Assembly (NCBI GenBank): GCA_002336915.1
Contig: DDET01000023.1
Span: 15,479 to 79,478 of the forward strand
Direction: 5' to 3'
DNA length: 64,000 nucleotides
Source: Bacteroidetes bacterium UBA1947
GTDB taxonomy: Bacteria; Bacteroidota; Bacteroidia; Chitinophagales; Chitinophagaceae
The notes beneath the pieces were generated by a model, which searched no databases, had not been told where the DNA came from, and saw only the letters and a list, made by a program, of their open reading frames with translations. Of this stretch, positions 48,450-56,715 are shown piece by piece. How positions within the stretch are numbered: the first letter of the stretch is position 1; each line of letters starts with the position of its first letter. The translations under genes and the position numbers were made by a program.

Positions 48450-49983
48450 ATTTCACTAGTGTAAAGTTTCCTTTCAGCTGCTTGCCCTGGTCGCTGTATT
48501 GCAGCTGGTAGAAGTAAACACCTATGTCCTGTGGTGTGCCTTTATATGTACCATCCCACCTGTAGTTAACATCATGCGACTCAAATATCATCCGCTCCCA
48601 GCGGTCATATATTCTCAAGTGGTAAACATCAGGAGCTACCCTGCAGCCCATCACCGGGCCGAAAAGGTCATTGATCCCGTCGTTATTAGGCGTAAATGCA
48701 TTGGGGAAATAAATACATTGCCTCGTATCACAATCGTGCATCGTCACCTTTATTGTATCGCTCGATGCGGTACAACCTACTCCCTCGCGCAGCCAGTAAG
48801 TACCCGGCACATTTACATTTATGCAGCATTCTGTGGAACCGGTGTTCCAGAAATAGATGCCGCCACTTGTGTCACTGGGTTTCAGTCTAACCGTACTATC
48901 CAGGCAGGCATTTATATCGTCGCCCAGTGTAAAGCCTGTTGATATGTTGCTTATCGTTACCTCTTTACTCACACTGCCGCAGTCGGACTGTACTGTAACA
49001 GTGTAGGTACCGGGACAAAGGTTTGTAGCATCAGCCGCATTGCCACCTGTTGGCGCCCATGAATAAATATATGGACCGCTGCCACCCGTCGCGGTCGCAT
49101 GTGCAGTGCCATTACAGCTATCACAGCGCGATGAACTGCCCGTGGCCGATACCTGCAAAGGCTCTATGGCATTACAAGGCGCACCACAGGTGGAGCGGTA
49201 ATACAGGCCCGTCAACACTATATTGTAACAATCATTTGCCGAGTTGATATTGAACAAGGAGTTTGTTTGGGTCTGTCCTAAACTGGTATTAGCCTCGTAA
49301 AAATTCCAGTACCTGTCGGGGCTGTTCACGGTCTCCCCGTTCACTATACCCGCCTCGCCCTGGTCGGCATCGCCCACGGCCATAAAGGCCTTTACATTGG
49401 TCACAGTATTGCAGAGCACCAGGTAGTGCATGGTGTACGCCAGCGATCCCTGCCCTTCCTTAGCACCGTCATCCAGTAGTATAGTACCTCGCCACGCAGC
49501 ACTCGGGTCGCTGTATATTACCAGTATCGTTGCCCCGTCTATATCCGTAAGGTTGTCGGTCGAAAAGCCGTTTATCGTGTAAGTACCATTCCCGGTTACA
49601 ACGGGCGTTATATCTGCCCGGTACGATACAGTCTTACTGTAGCCCCAGCATTTATCAGGCCCGGTGCCTATTATGGTCATGGGAAACGATGGCGCCAGCT
49701 GTGGTCCGGTCACCACCACCGTCTGCGGATCTCCGTTGCCCGATGCATCCGCATACAGGAAGGCCTTCTCTATTTTGGCACATGGCGGCAGGCCGTTTAT
49801 CACAAAGGCCGCCGGCTGGTCCAGTCCCGCCGGGTTAAAGCGCTTACCCAGCACATGCGATACCGCGATGTAGTTCACCCCGCAGTCGGTAAAATTATAC
49901 GAGTTGCCAAGGGTACCATTACCATCGGCCAGGCTGTATAAGGGCAGGAACAATAAAAAGAAATATATCAACAATCGCTGCAT
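48448..49983 (-). CDS. T9SS type B (gliding motility-associated C-terminal) secreted protein
   Basis: From ATG 49983 the product is 511 residues with a signal peptide (QRLLIYFFLLFLPLYSLADG). A domain of ~280 residues with DUF3344-like character follows (NYIAVSHVLGKRFNPAGLDQ, SYRADITPVVTGNGTYTING), then an SprB-type repeat (SYSWAP-like GPYIYSWAPTGGNAADATN) and a C-terminal CHU_C domain: YFPNAFTPNNDGINDLFGP, RIYDRWERMIFES, WDGTYKG and VYFYQLQY. Type B CTDs are secreted by the type IX system and attached to the surface, often with SprP/PorV help. An ATG two codons upstream (49989) is equally possible. Confidence 0.92.
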   Translation of the reverse strand: MQRLLIYFFLLFLPLYSLADGNGTLGNSYNFTDCGVNYIAVSHVLGKRFNPAGLDQPAAFVINGLPPCAKIEKAFLYADASGNGDPQTVVVTGPQLAPSFPMTIIGTGPDKCWGYSKTVSYRADITPVVTGNGTYTINGFSTDNLTDIDGATILVIYSDPSAAWRGTILLDDGAKEGQGSLAYTMHYLVLCNTVTNVKAFMAVGDADQGEAGIVNGETVNSPDRYWNFYEANTSLGQTQTNSLFNINSANDCYNIVLTGLYYRSTCGAPCNAIEPLQVSATGSSSRCDSCNGTAHATATGGSGPYIYSWAPTGGNAADATNLCPGTYTVTVQSDCGSVSKEVTISNISTGFTLGDDINACLDSTVRLKPSDTSGGIYFWNTGSTECCINVNVPGTYWLREGVGCTASSDTIKVTMHDCDTRQCIYFPNAFTPNNDGINDLFGPVMGCRVAPDVYHLRIYDRWERMIFESHDVNYRWDGTYKGTPQDIGVYFYQLQYSDQGKQLKGNFTLVK

Positions 49984-50087
49984 TATCATACCCGGGCTAC
50001 CTTGTTTTGGAAAGCGCAAAGATAAGCCATGTAAAAATGTGGCAGCAATGCGGTATAAATGTTATTATTTGTAACTTAACTGTCTCT

Positions 50088-50489
50088 ATGCTACGTTCTC
50101 TATTCATACTGGTCTTATCATTACCCCTTGCTGCATTAGCTCAAAACAAGATTATAAGCAAGGACCAGGCCGCCGCTATGATCAAAAAGCAAGGCTGGCA
50201 ATATGGCACCGTATATACCATCATCCTTAAGAAGCAGGTCTTCAGCTTACCTGCCCTTGTCAATGACAAAAGCTATTTCAGGCCTGCACTGGAGCGCAGC
50301 GGCTGGAACTACACCGACTTTGGCAGTGGTAATTACGACCCCCTCGGCCCGCGGATAAGCCTCCTTACCTTTCAAAAAGAGAGGGTGCAGTGCAAGCTCA
50401 GCCGCAAGTATAAGTACACCACCAAAATGAAAGACGGCAGCTATTATCTTCAGCTTAGCGAAGAATTAGAATTTAGCAAAATGCCCTGA
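50088..50489 (+). CDS. Exported hypothetical protein
   Basis: From ATG 50088 the product is 133 residues with a signal peptide (SLFILVLSLPLAALAQ). The mature part (SKDQAAAMIKKQGWQYGTVY, RKYKYTTKMKDGSYYLQLSE) was not recognised. It starts divergently from the T9SS protein. The frame reaches back to 50007 without coding-like content. Confidence 0.65.
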   Translation: MLRSLFILVLSLPLAALAQNKIISKDQAAAMIKKQGWQYGTVYTIILKKQVFSLPALVNDKSYFRPALERSGWNYTDFGSGNYDPLGPRISLLTFQKERVQCKLSRKYKYTTKMKDGSYYLQLSEELEFSKMP

Positions 50490-50584
50490 AAATATTAAAT
50501 TTATTTTACGACCTTTATCAGGGCCATACCTACCGGGCTTGTTTTATTATAGAAAAACTAATTGTTCACCCACAAAGAAATAAA

Positions 50585-50887
50585 ATGAATAACGATCCAC
50601 AATTAACACAGGAAGTAACCAAGAAGCTGGAGGGCTATCCTAAACTGGATGCCTCACATTTACGGGTCGTAGCTTCAAAGGCAGGTTACGTAACGCTGAG
50701 TGGTTATGTACGCCACTTCGCCGAAAAGGTAGACGCTATCTCTATTGCCAAAAGCGTTAAAGGTGTTCAGTCCGTGCTCGATGATATTGAAGTGGTACCA
50801 CCGGGACAGGAAGTACCAAAAGGCAGGGACACGGCTTACGATTTCGGCGACGGCAGCGATGGCGGAGCAGAATCTTCAGGTGAGTAA
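50585..50887 (+). CDS. BON domain-containing protein
   Basis: The 100-residue cytosolic-looking protein carries one BON domain: VTKKLEGYPKLDASHLRVVA, GYVTLSGYVRHFAEK and A-SVKGVQSVLDDIEVVP. BON domains bind phospholipid or ligands; most are exported, but no signal peptide is visible here. The C-terminal tail is acidic and glycine-rich. Confidence 0.85.
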   Translation: MNNDPQLTQEVTKKLEGYPKLDASHLRVVASKAGYVTLSGYVRHFAEKVDAISIAKSVKGVQSVLDDIEVVPPGQEVPKGRDTAYDFGDGSDGGAESSGE

Positions 50888-50895
50888 ATCCCCTG

Positions 50896-51705
50896 CTATT
50901 TCAGGAACTGATCTACCGCTTTCAGGTATTCAGAACCATGGCTGGTTTTTGACATTACGTCAAAGCCCTGCAGGTGGTCGCCATTGAAACCGACTACATT
51001 GATAGCCGGTTTCATTTTCTTTAGTTCCATCACCGCCGCATCGGTCGTTATCATATCTGCTTTCCCCGAAAATATCAACATCCTCGTGTTGATCTTTTCC
51101 AGCTTTGCTTTATATCCCGCCGCATCTGCAGGCAGCAGCACATGCTTACCCTTTTTTGCACTGTTCGCCTGTATCATTACCGGGTCGGTCACATACCCTT
51201 CGCCAATTATAAAATCAGGATCGGCTTTTTCCGCGGCTAGCGTAGCAATGATGGTCCCCATCGAATAGCATAGCACACCGGTTTTGTTCTTAGCATATTT
51301 GCCGCGGGCAAATTTTACAGCAGCTTCAAGGTCCCTGGCAAATTCATCATAGTACAGCATCTTTTGATCGATCGCGAATGCACTGCTTTCACCAAAACCC
51401 CTGTAATCAAAGAGCAGAACGGTATAGCCCTTGCCTGAAAAAGAACGCGCACGCTCCACCCACCACGACATATTGCCCGCATCCGCATACGCCATCACCA
51501 GTGTAACTTTCTTATCCTGCCCATGTGGCAAAAAAGTCCAGGACTTCAGGTGTACATTATCTGCGGTTACTATTTCGTTTTTCTCATAAGGCACATGCAG
51601 CGTATCGGGCACAACACTATATTCCTTAACCGGCTTAAGTGCATAAGCGCAATTGCCAATAAATAAGGACAAGACCAAGACAGCGGGGAATATCATTTTA
51701 TGCAT
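50896..51705 (-). CDS. Exported alpha/beta hydrolase
   Basis: From ATG 51705 the product is 269 residues with a signal peptide (FPAVLVLSLFIGNCAYA). The hydrolase fold shows VLLFDYRGFGES, nucleophile elbow CYSMGTI (serine in S-M-G), acid near GKADMITTDAAV and histidine near NGDHLQGFD. Elbow CYSMG differs from the common GxSxG by having C first. Substrate unknown. Converges with the BON gene. Confidence 0.88.
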   Translation of the reverse strand: MHKMIFPAVLVLSLFIGNCAYALKPVKEYSVVPDTLHVPYEKNEIVTADNVHLKSWTFLPHGQDKKVTLVMAYADAGNMSWWVERARSFSGKGYTVLLFDYRGFGESSAFAIDQKMLYYDEFARDLEAAVKFARGKYAKNKTGVLCYSMGTIIATLAAEKADPDFIIGEGYVTDPVMIQANSAKKGKHVLLPADAAGYKAKLEKINTRMLIFSGKADMITTDAAVMELKKMKPAINVVGFNGDHLQGFDVMSKTSHGSEYLKAVDQFLK

Positions 51706-52354
51706 GGGAATGTTTATGGATAAAGATAAAATATTTAGGGAGGCTACTACTAATTTAGGTAATACGTATTGCGTAATTTCCGATTTCCGGTACATTTATA
51801 ATTTCCGGTTTGGATTTAGCAATTTCGCTGAAAGGCTTGACTGGATTGCCATATTATATTTTCGAATAATTTCCGGTTATTTCCGGTTTGCGGAAATAGC
51901 TGAATCGGACCAATGGATGTTCGGGACTGCGCAATGGCCATGCATCGACTATGTCTGAACCATGATTAAACGGATTTACGGATTACCCGGTTGCCCGCTT
52001 GGTGACCATTGATTGACTATGCATTGACTATGCTCTTACCATACAATACCCCAGAGGAGTAACCGCTTTGTAGCAATATGCAAACCCAAATATCGCATTG
52101 CTCCAGGGGAGCTAACCGTACCAAATGCCCGATATGCCCGAAAAATAAAAATCGGACATTTTTTAGGGACTAAGTCCTCGGAAAACCGCTGTGGGATTAT
52201 CATATTATATTTTGATACCCATGTCCGATTCATGCCCGACTATACAGCCGGACAGGCCCGATTCGGACATTTTATGCCCGATTGCTTACCGAGGCCGGGC
52301 ATAAATGTCCGGTTTGGTTTCACTTCATCCCGACGAGAAATCGGGATTCCGCTT
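51706..52354. repeat. Gene-poor spacer filled with degenerate short repeats
   Basis: No credible gene. The stretch contains AATTTCCGGT/GTTATTTCCGG words (51776-51898), two copies of GGATT-nn-CATATTATATTTT (about 51843-51863 and 52194-52214), GATTGACTATGCATTGACTATG tandem words (52010-52032), and two CCCCAGAGGAGTAACCG/CTCCAGGGGAGCTAACCG elements (about 52049 and 52102). Repeated ATGCCCGAT and TCGGACATTTT words (52126-52310) and a perfect hairpin ATCCCGA/TCGGGAT (52327-52347) complete it. Confidence 0.7.
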
Positions 52355-52467
52355 TACTATTTTTCAAAGAACTACATTCAGCTTAACGAGATGCTCAACA
52401 GTTTATCGCCCACCTTAGCTGCGCCCAAACCGCAGCCCCTACTATGGCGGAGAAAGCGGTTAGGAAT

Positions 52468-52521
52468 TATGCAAGATACGAAATGGAGGGAGGGGGTGCC
52501 AAATGAAGATATCCACATTTT
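52468..52521. repeat. Left 54-bp inverted repeat of the cassette
   Basis: Outer 19 bp TATGCAAGATACGAAATGG and inner 17 bp GAAGATATCCACATTTT are identical to the complement of 53672-53725; eight differences lie in the middle. Confidence 0.9.
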
Positions 52522-52526
52522 GAGCA

Positions 52527-53114
52527 TCATTCCCGGTTTTCACAATATTCAATTAACTTCTTATCAAAATCAGTAAATATTTCTTTGCGCTTGACATTCT
52601 GATATAGCTCTAAACAAGATGCATAATTGCCTCTTTTAAACTCTTGCCTGGCTCTTTCTACCTCCATCAGTGCGAACCTGTCAGCCTGGGCCGCCTGCCC
52701 TAAGGATTGGACTTCATTTTCAAGTTTTTGTTCCGCCTGCGCAGCATGTATAAGAGAAGTGCAATCGCCATTAAAGAAATCATCAATTAGAAAATTGAAA
52801 TCGTGCAGCAGGTGATGAAAGGCAAGTAATTTGTCGTCCGACTGAAAATCAGGAAATTGTTTTTGACTGGCAAATCCGAGAAGATCAATGTAAAACTCAT
52901 GACTCACTTTAAGATCGCAATACGAGTATGCAACTAGTCCGATTGAATACCTGTAGCCGATGTTCAAGCCTTTCTTGCCATTCTTATATGTAGCGATAGT
53001 AAAACCACCTCCCGAGCCTTTGCCATTTTCATATCCCGAAAATTGGAAGTCATAGCTATCGAAAAATGGCCTAAGTATTGTCAGGCCATCAACAAGTTCT
53101 TTTACAGGTAACAT
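52527..53114 (-). CDS. Hypothetical cassette protein, 195 residues
   Basis: Not recognised. The N-terminal half is mixed alpha/beta with GYENGKGSGGGFTIATYKNG and YRYSIGLVAYSYCDLKVSHE; the middle has FPDFQSDDKLLAFHHLLHDF; the C-terminal ~60 residues are helical (QAAQADRFALMEVERARQEF, GNYASCLELYQNVKRKE) and look like a single TPR. Soluble, no signal peptide. AT-rich. Its stop is 5 bp inside the left inverted repeat, and it is divergent from the small gene at 53496. Confidence 0.6.
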   Translation of the reverse strand: MLPVKELVDGLTILRPFFDSYDFQFSGYENGKGSGGGFTIATYKNGKKGLNIGYRYSIGLVAYSYCDLKVSHEFYIDLLGFASQKQFPDFQSDDKLLAFHHLLHDFNFLIDDFFNGDCTSLIHAAQAEQKLENEVQSLGQAAQADRFALMEVERARQEFKRGNYASCLELYQNVKRKEIFTDFDKKLIEYCENRE

Positions 53115-53427
53115 TTAAGGCAATATTTATATCGACAGTAAGATAGCGTTTTGCAATAATTTTCGGAGATTAAAAAACCGAAGCAACGTAGACAACGTTT
53201 ACGCCTAGCGTTAGAAATGTTCGTCCTTAGCGGACGAGCTGGTCTATTCGTTACGGAAGAAAACTCCCGTTCAGTTCACTATCGGACCGTTAAAACACCT
53301 GTACAAATACAAATCAGAAGCCTTATGTTTGTTAAACAAAAAATGAAATATGTATATTTCCAAACTTGCCATTAACCGAACATTAAAGAGCTACAAAACA
53401 TTTTAAAATTTAGAAATTATATAACGC
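53115..53427. other. Intergenic region inside the cassette
   Basis: A 313-bp divergent spacer. It has a hairpin TCGTCC-ttagc-GGACGA (about 53220-53236), an integron-core-like string AACGTTTACGCCTAGCGTTAG near 53190-53212 whose significance is unproven, and AT-rich putative promoter sequence near 53320-53427. No gene seen. Confidence 0.5.
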
Positions 53428-53499
53428 ATGACTACTTTAGATTCAACTTGGAACTTTTCAATTCTGATTCAGGCAAAAAGAGAATTATTAAGAATATGA
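53428..53499 (+). CDS. Possible tiny leader ORF, 23 residues
   Basis: ATG at 53428 opens a short frame (MTTLDSTWNFSILIQAKREL and LRI) ending in TGA that overlaps the ATG of the next frame as ATGA. It may be a translationally coupled leader peptide, or the N-terminus of the next gene separated by a frameshift. Confidence 0.3.
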   Translation: MTTLDSTWNFSILIQAKRELLRI

Positions 53500-53672
53500 T
53501 TGATTTTAAAACTCAAGCCAAGCTAATTGATTCGAAGTTGTTACAATATTCAAAGATATATTTTCATAAGGCAGGCATAACCGATGAGATGATTGAGAAG
53601 CACGTTATTGAACTTAAACAAGAATATGAGCAAAAACATATTGATGATTCCTATAAAACTATATTGAAATAA
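53496..53672 (+). CDS. Small helical cassette protein
   Basis: From ATG 53496 the product is 58 residues, helical and charged (MIDFKTQAKLIDSKLLQYSK, AGITDEMIEKHVIELKQEYE). An in-frame TTG at 53448 would add 16 residues. Not recognised; size and charge resemble antitoxin or regulatory small proteins, but there is no partner match. Its stop codon overlaps the right inverted repeat. Confidence 0.45.
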   Translation: MIDFKTQAKLIDSKLLQYSKIYFHKAGITDEMIEKHVIELKQEYEQKHIDDSYKTILK

Positions 53673-53725
53673 AAATGTGGATATCTTCTTTTGGAACAGC
53701 CCTCTCCCATTTCGTATCTTGCATA
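53672..53725. repeat. Right 54-bp inverted repeat of the cassette
   Basis: Complement of 52468-52521 with 8 differences. In the sense of the preceding gene it starts AAAATGTGGATATCTTC immediately at the stop codon. Confidence 0.9.
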
Positions 53726-53775
53726 GAGCCCTAAAATTTAGGTTTGGCGGGCTTATTAGTTCTTTGAAAACAGTA

Positions 53776-53976
53776 CCCGGTTATTTCCTAACAGGAAACC
53801 ATTGGGTAAAAAAGGGAAATAACGAGAAATAACCATTTTAACGCATGTGGCAATACCAGCAATCCTTTCAGCGGAAATTGCACAAGAAAAAGGGAAATAA
53901 CTCTTTCTCACCGTAAACAGGAAATAACTATAAAATATCATACATCCTCTTCTAAATTTGCACATTATCATATTTT
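53776..53976. repeat. Degenerate GGAAATAAC word array
   Basis: GGTTATTTCC, GGGAAATAACG, AGAAATAACC, GGGAAATAACT and GGAAATAACT recur between 53779 and 53930 without strict period, then a TTTGCACATT word. The same words occur at 51776-51898 and inside the coding region at 6715-6900. No gene seen. Confidence 0.65.
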
Positions 53977-54013
53977 CACCCGTCCGAACGGCCATTCAGC
54001 CGGGCGGGCATTA
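53977..54013. repeat. 37-bp inverted repeat, left copy
   Basis: Matches the complement of 56621-56657 at 35 of 37 positions. Contains CCCGTCCGAACGG and GCCGGGCGGGCATTA. Ends 15 bp before the UPF0173 gene. Confidence 0.9.
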
Positions 54014-54028
54014 TCACATTCGAAGATC

Positions 54029-54709
54029 ATGAAATTCACTTTTTACGGCCATTCATGTTTTGCAGTTGAGGTATCGGGCAAGAAATTGCTCTTCGATCCC
54101 TTCATAACGGGCAATCCCCTGGCTAAGGACATTATTGACATCAAGACCATAGAGGCCGATTATATACTGGTGAGCCATGGCCATGGCGACCATACCGGCG
54201 ACTTGGTAGCCATAGCCAAAAACACGGGCGCTACCGTAATATGCGCCTACGAGATAGTGAACTGGCTGAATGCGCAGGGAGTGGATAAGACCCACCCTAT
54301 GAACTTCGGGCCCTTCAACTTTGAGTTTGGCGAGGTACGCTTCACACCCGCATGGCACAGCAGTGTAATGCCGGACGGAACTTACGGGGGCAATCCAGGT
54401 GGCTTTATGATACAAAGCCCCGAGGGCAACTTCTACTACACAGGCGATACCTGCCTGATGCTGGATATGCAGCTAATACCACGCTACGGCAAGCTGGACT
54501 TTGCCATCATGCCCATAGGCGGCAACTTCACCATGAACGTAGCCGATGCTGTTATGGCTGCGGACTTCGTGCAGGCTACCAGGGTGATAGGGGTGCATTA
54601 TGACACCTTCGGCTATATAGTGATAGACCATGAGAATGCTAAAAAGGCTTTCAAAGGCGCGGGCGTGGAGCTATTGCTGCCGGCGATAGGGGAAACGGTG
54701 GAGATGTAG
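54029..54709 (+). CDS. UPF0173 metal-dependent hydrolase (metallo-beta-lactamase fold)
   Basis: The 226-residue protein has the fold's metal motif HGHGDH (H50, H52, D54, H55), N-terminal MKFTFYGHSCFAVEV, H-x-S in AWHSSVMPDG, TGDTCLM and the final IGVHYDTFG histidine. These UPF0173 proteins hydrolyse an unknown substrate. Length is typical. It precedes parA by 179 bp. Confidence 0.94.
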   Translation: MKFTFYGHSCFAVEVSGKKLLFDPFITGNPLAKDIIDIKTIEADYILVSHGHGDHTGDLVAIAKNTGATVICAYEIVNWLNAQGVDKTHPMNFGPFNFEFGEVRFTPAWHSSVMPDGTYGGNPGGFMIQSPEGNFYYTGDTCLMLDMQLIPRYGKLDFAIMPIGGNFTMNVADAVMAADFVQATRVIGVHYDTFGYIVIDHENAKKAFKGAGVELLLPAIGETVEM

Positions 54710-54711
54710 AT

Positions 54712-54739
54712 AACAGTGAACAGGTAACAGTGAACAGTG
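54712..54739 (+). repeat. Four degenerate heptamers (AACAGTG) after the hydrolase
   Basis: AACAGTG AACAGGT AACAGTG AACAGTG begins 2 bp after the stop codon. It is the reverse complement of the heptamer family at 1817-1837. The spacer to parA also has TATGTGGATA (DnaA-box-like, one base off) and an AAGCCCCTCCGGGGTT element. Confidence 0.8.
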
Positions 54740-54888
54740 GCATATTGCTGAAAATGTGGGTAAATGGAATTATGTGGATAGGACTTAAATGAGTAAATTA
54801 CAGCCTGATAAGCCCCTCCGGGGTTCATTCGGTATTTAATTTAATTTATTGTAAAATTTGAGATTCCGCCGTGGCGGATATGGTGTAT

Positions 54889-55713
54889 ATGGGTAAAGTA
54901 ATAGCAATTGCGAACCAAAAGGGCGGTGTGGGTAAGACCACTACTGCTATAAACCTGGCTGCCAGCCTGGCGGTGCTGGAATATAAGACCCTGCTGGTGG
55001 ATGCCGATCCGCAGGCCAATAGCACTACAGGCAACGGCTTCGACCTGAAGAATGTGCAGCTAAGCCTGTACGACTGCATGGTGAATGATATACCTGCCAG
55101 CCAGGTGATCATGGAGACGGAAACGCCCAACCTGTTCCTGCTGCCCAGCCACCTGGACCTTGTGGGTGCCGAGATAGAGCTGATACACCACCCCAACAGG
55201 GAGCATGTAATGCGCAAGGCGCTTGAAGAGCAGCGCAAGCAGTATGATTTCATCATCATAGATTGCTCGCCATCGCTGGGCCTCATCACCATCAACGGCC
55301 TTACCGCCGCCGACAGCGTGATCATACCCGTACAGTGCGAGTACTTCGCGCTGGAAGGCCTTGGCAAACTGCTGAACACGATAAAAATAGTACAGACAAG
55401 AATAAACACCGAGCTGCAGATAGAAGGCATACTGATGACCATGTATGACGGACGTCTGCGCCTGAGCAACCAGGTGGTGGAAGAAATTAAGAACCACTTT
55501 GGCGACCTAGTGTTCAATACCATAGTGCACCGCAATACGCGCCTGGGAGAGGCGCCAAGCTTTGGCAAACCCGCTATACTGTATGATGCAGAAAGCACAG
55601 GCGCTACCAACTACCTGAACCTGGCCAAAGAAGTGTTGCAGAAAAATAACATGACCAAGATAAAAACAGAGGACAAGATATTTGAACCAGGACAACATGT
55701 CGCAGACCAATAA
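54889..55713 (+). CDS. parA: Chromosome partitioning ATPase ParA/Soj
   Basis: From ATG 54889 the product is 274 residues. The deviant Walker A motif KGGVGKTT is at 11-18, with VDADPQANST (switch I), IIIDCSPSLG (Walker B) and the non-specific DNA-binding basic patch later. It partners ParB to segregate the replicated origin. The frame is open further to a GTG at 54871, but MGKVIAIANQKGG is the universal start. Its 3' end overlaps parB by 17 bp. Confidence 0.96.
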   Translation: MGKVIAIANQKGGVGKTTTAINLAASLAVLEYKTLLVDADPQANSTTGNGFDLKNVQLSLYDCMVNDIPASQVIMETETPNLFLLPSHLDLVGAEIELIHHPNREHVMRKALEEQRKQYDFIIIDCSPSLGLITINGLTAADSVIIPVQCEYFALEGLGKLLNTIKIVQTRINTELQIEGILMTMYDGRLRLSNQVVEEIKNHFGDLVFNTIVHRNTRLGEAPSFGKPAILYDAESTGATNYLNLAKEVLQKNNMTKIKTEDKIFEPGQHVADQ

Positions 55714-56623
55714 CAATAAGAAACAGGCATTGGGTAAAGGCATTCGTGCCCTGCTGAATACGATAGACGAAGAACTGAAAGTTCCCGGTGAAGGGGGCGG
55801 CGTGCCCGCAGTACAGGGACCAAACGCGGGCACTGTTACCCGCATACCACTGGAGCAAATAGTAGTGAACCCCAAGCAGCCCCGCCGCGACTTTGACGAG
55901 CAGGCGCTGAAGGAACTAAGCGAAAGCATAAAGCAGCACGACATCATACAACCGGTAACGGTAGTAAAGGCGAACAACAATACCTTCCAGCTGATAAGTG
56001 GTGAGCGCCGCTGGCGCGCATCGAAGATGGCGGGGTTGAAGGACATACCTGCCTATGTGCGCACGGCCGATGACCAGCAGATGCTGGAAATGGCCCTGCT
56101 GGAAAACCTGCAGCGCGAGGACCTGAACGCTATGGAAATATCCTTCAGCTACAAGCGCCTGATGGACGAGTGCGATATGACGCAGGAACAAGTGTCGGAG
56201 CGCATGAACAAGGAGCGCAGCACGGTAGCCAACTATTTACGTTTACTTAAATTGCCGCCGGACATTCAAAAAGCTGTGCGCGATGGCAAGCTGAGCATGG
56301 GCCACGCCCGCGCTATACTGGGCCTGGAGCAGGTGGACGAGCAACTGTATGTATACCGCGAAACCATTACCAAGGGCCTCTCCGTAAGGCAGGTGGAGCA
56401 ACTGGTGAAGAACATGCAGGGCCAGCACAAACCCAATACACAAAAAGCTGCACAGGGCGAGCTGAAACTGCCACCCGCATACAAACGCATAGAAGATAAC
56501 ATGGCCTCGCACTTCAGCACCCGCGTGAAGCTGGACCGCAAGAAGAACGGCAAGGGCACCATTACCATAGAGTTCTACAATGATGAAGACCTGGAAAGGA
56601 TAATGGATAAGATGACCATTTAA
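55697..56623 (+). CDS. parB: Chromosome partitioning protein ParB/Spo0J
   Basis: From ATG 55697 the product is 308 residues. It has the CTPase/ParB box GERRWRA (102-108), RIPLEQIVVNPKQPRRDFDE, the middle helix-turn-helix (MTQEQVSERMNKERSTVANY) and the C-terminal dimerisation tail. ParB binds parS sites and slides as a CTP clamp. No canonical parS (TGTTTCACGTGAAACA-like) was spotted nearby. The ORF opens five codons earlier at a TTG. The stop codon is the first triplet of the right 37-bp inverted repeat. Confidence 0.96.
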   Translation: MSQTNNNKKQALGKGIRALLNTIDEELKVPGEGGGVPAVQGPNAGTVTRIPLEQIVVNPKQPRRDFDEQALKELSESIKQHDIIQPVTVVKANNNTFQLISGERRWRASKMAGLKDIPAYVRTADDQQMLEMALLENLQREDLNAMEISFSYKRLMDECDMTQEQVSERMNKERSTVANYLRLLKLPPDIQKAVRDGKLSMGHARAILGLEQVDEQLYVYRETITKGLSVRQVEQLVKNMQGQHKPNTQKAAQGELKLPPAYKRIEDNMASHFSTRVKLDRKKNGKGTITIEFYNDEDLERIMDKMTI

Positions 56624-56657
56624 TGCCCGCCCGGCTGAAGGACCGTTCGGACGGGTG
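56621..56657. repeat. 37-bp inverted repeat, right copy
   Basis: TAATGCCCGCCCGGCTGAA followed by GGACCGTTCGGACGGGTG. It begins with the parB stop codon and mirrors 53977-54013 with two mismatches. It can form an imperfect CCCG-CCG/CGG-CGGG stem. Confidence 0.9.
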
Positions 56658-56715
56658 CAAATGATTGCGATGAGGCGACAGCTTTATACTTTCTACTCAA
56701 GACTTTATACTAGCA

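Larger units (their letters stand above)
52355..53775. mobile_element. Candidate inverted-repeat-flanked two-gene cassette
   Basis: A 54-bp inverted repeat (52468-52521 and 53672-53725, 46 of 54 bases equal) brackets two divergent AT-rich genes whose stop codons abut or overlap the repeats. Further out, a ~20-bp inverted motif TACTATTTTTCAAAGAACTA (52355-52374) recurs as its complement at 53757-53775. There is no transposase or integrase inside, and no target duplication was found. It could be a non-autonomous element, or two independent genes sharing a 3' RNA element. Confidence 0.45.

Noticed and set aside
52120..52310. ATGCCCGAT/CGGACATTTT words considered as a CRISPR-like array
   Set aside because: Units are short, of variable spacing and orientation, with no constant repeat of 25 bp or more and no cas genes.
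53190..53212. AACGTTTACGCCTAGCGTTAG as an integron attC core site
   Set aside because: It has GTTAG/CGTT-like strings but no second paired R'/L' core at the right spacing, and there is no integron integrase in the window.
54861..54884. TCCGCC-gt-GGCGGA palindrome before parA as a parS site
   Set aside because: It does not match the conserved parS palindrome and overlaps the putative upstream start region; more likely a small GC hairpin.
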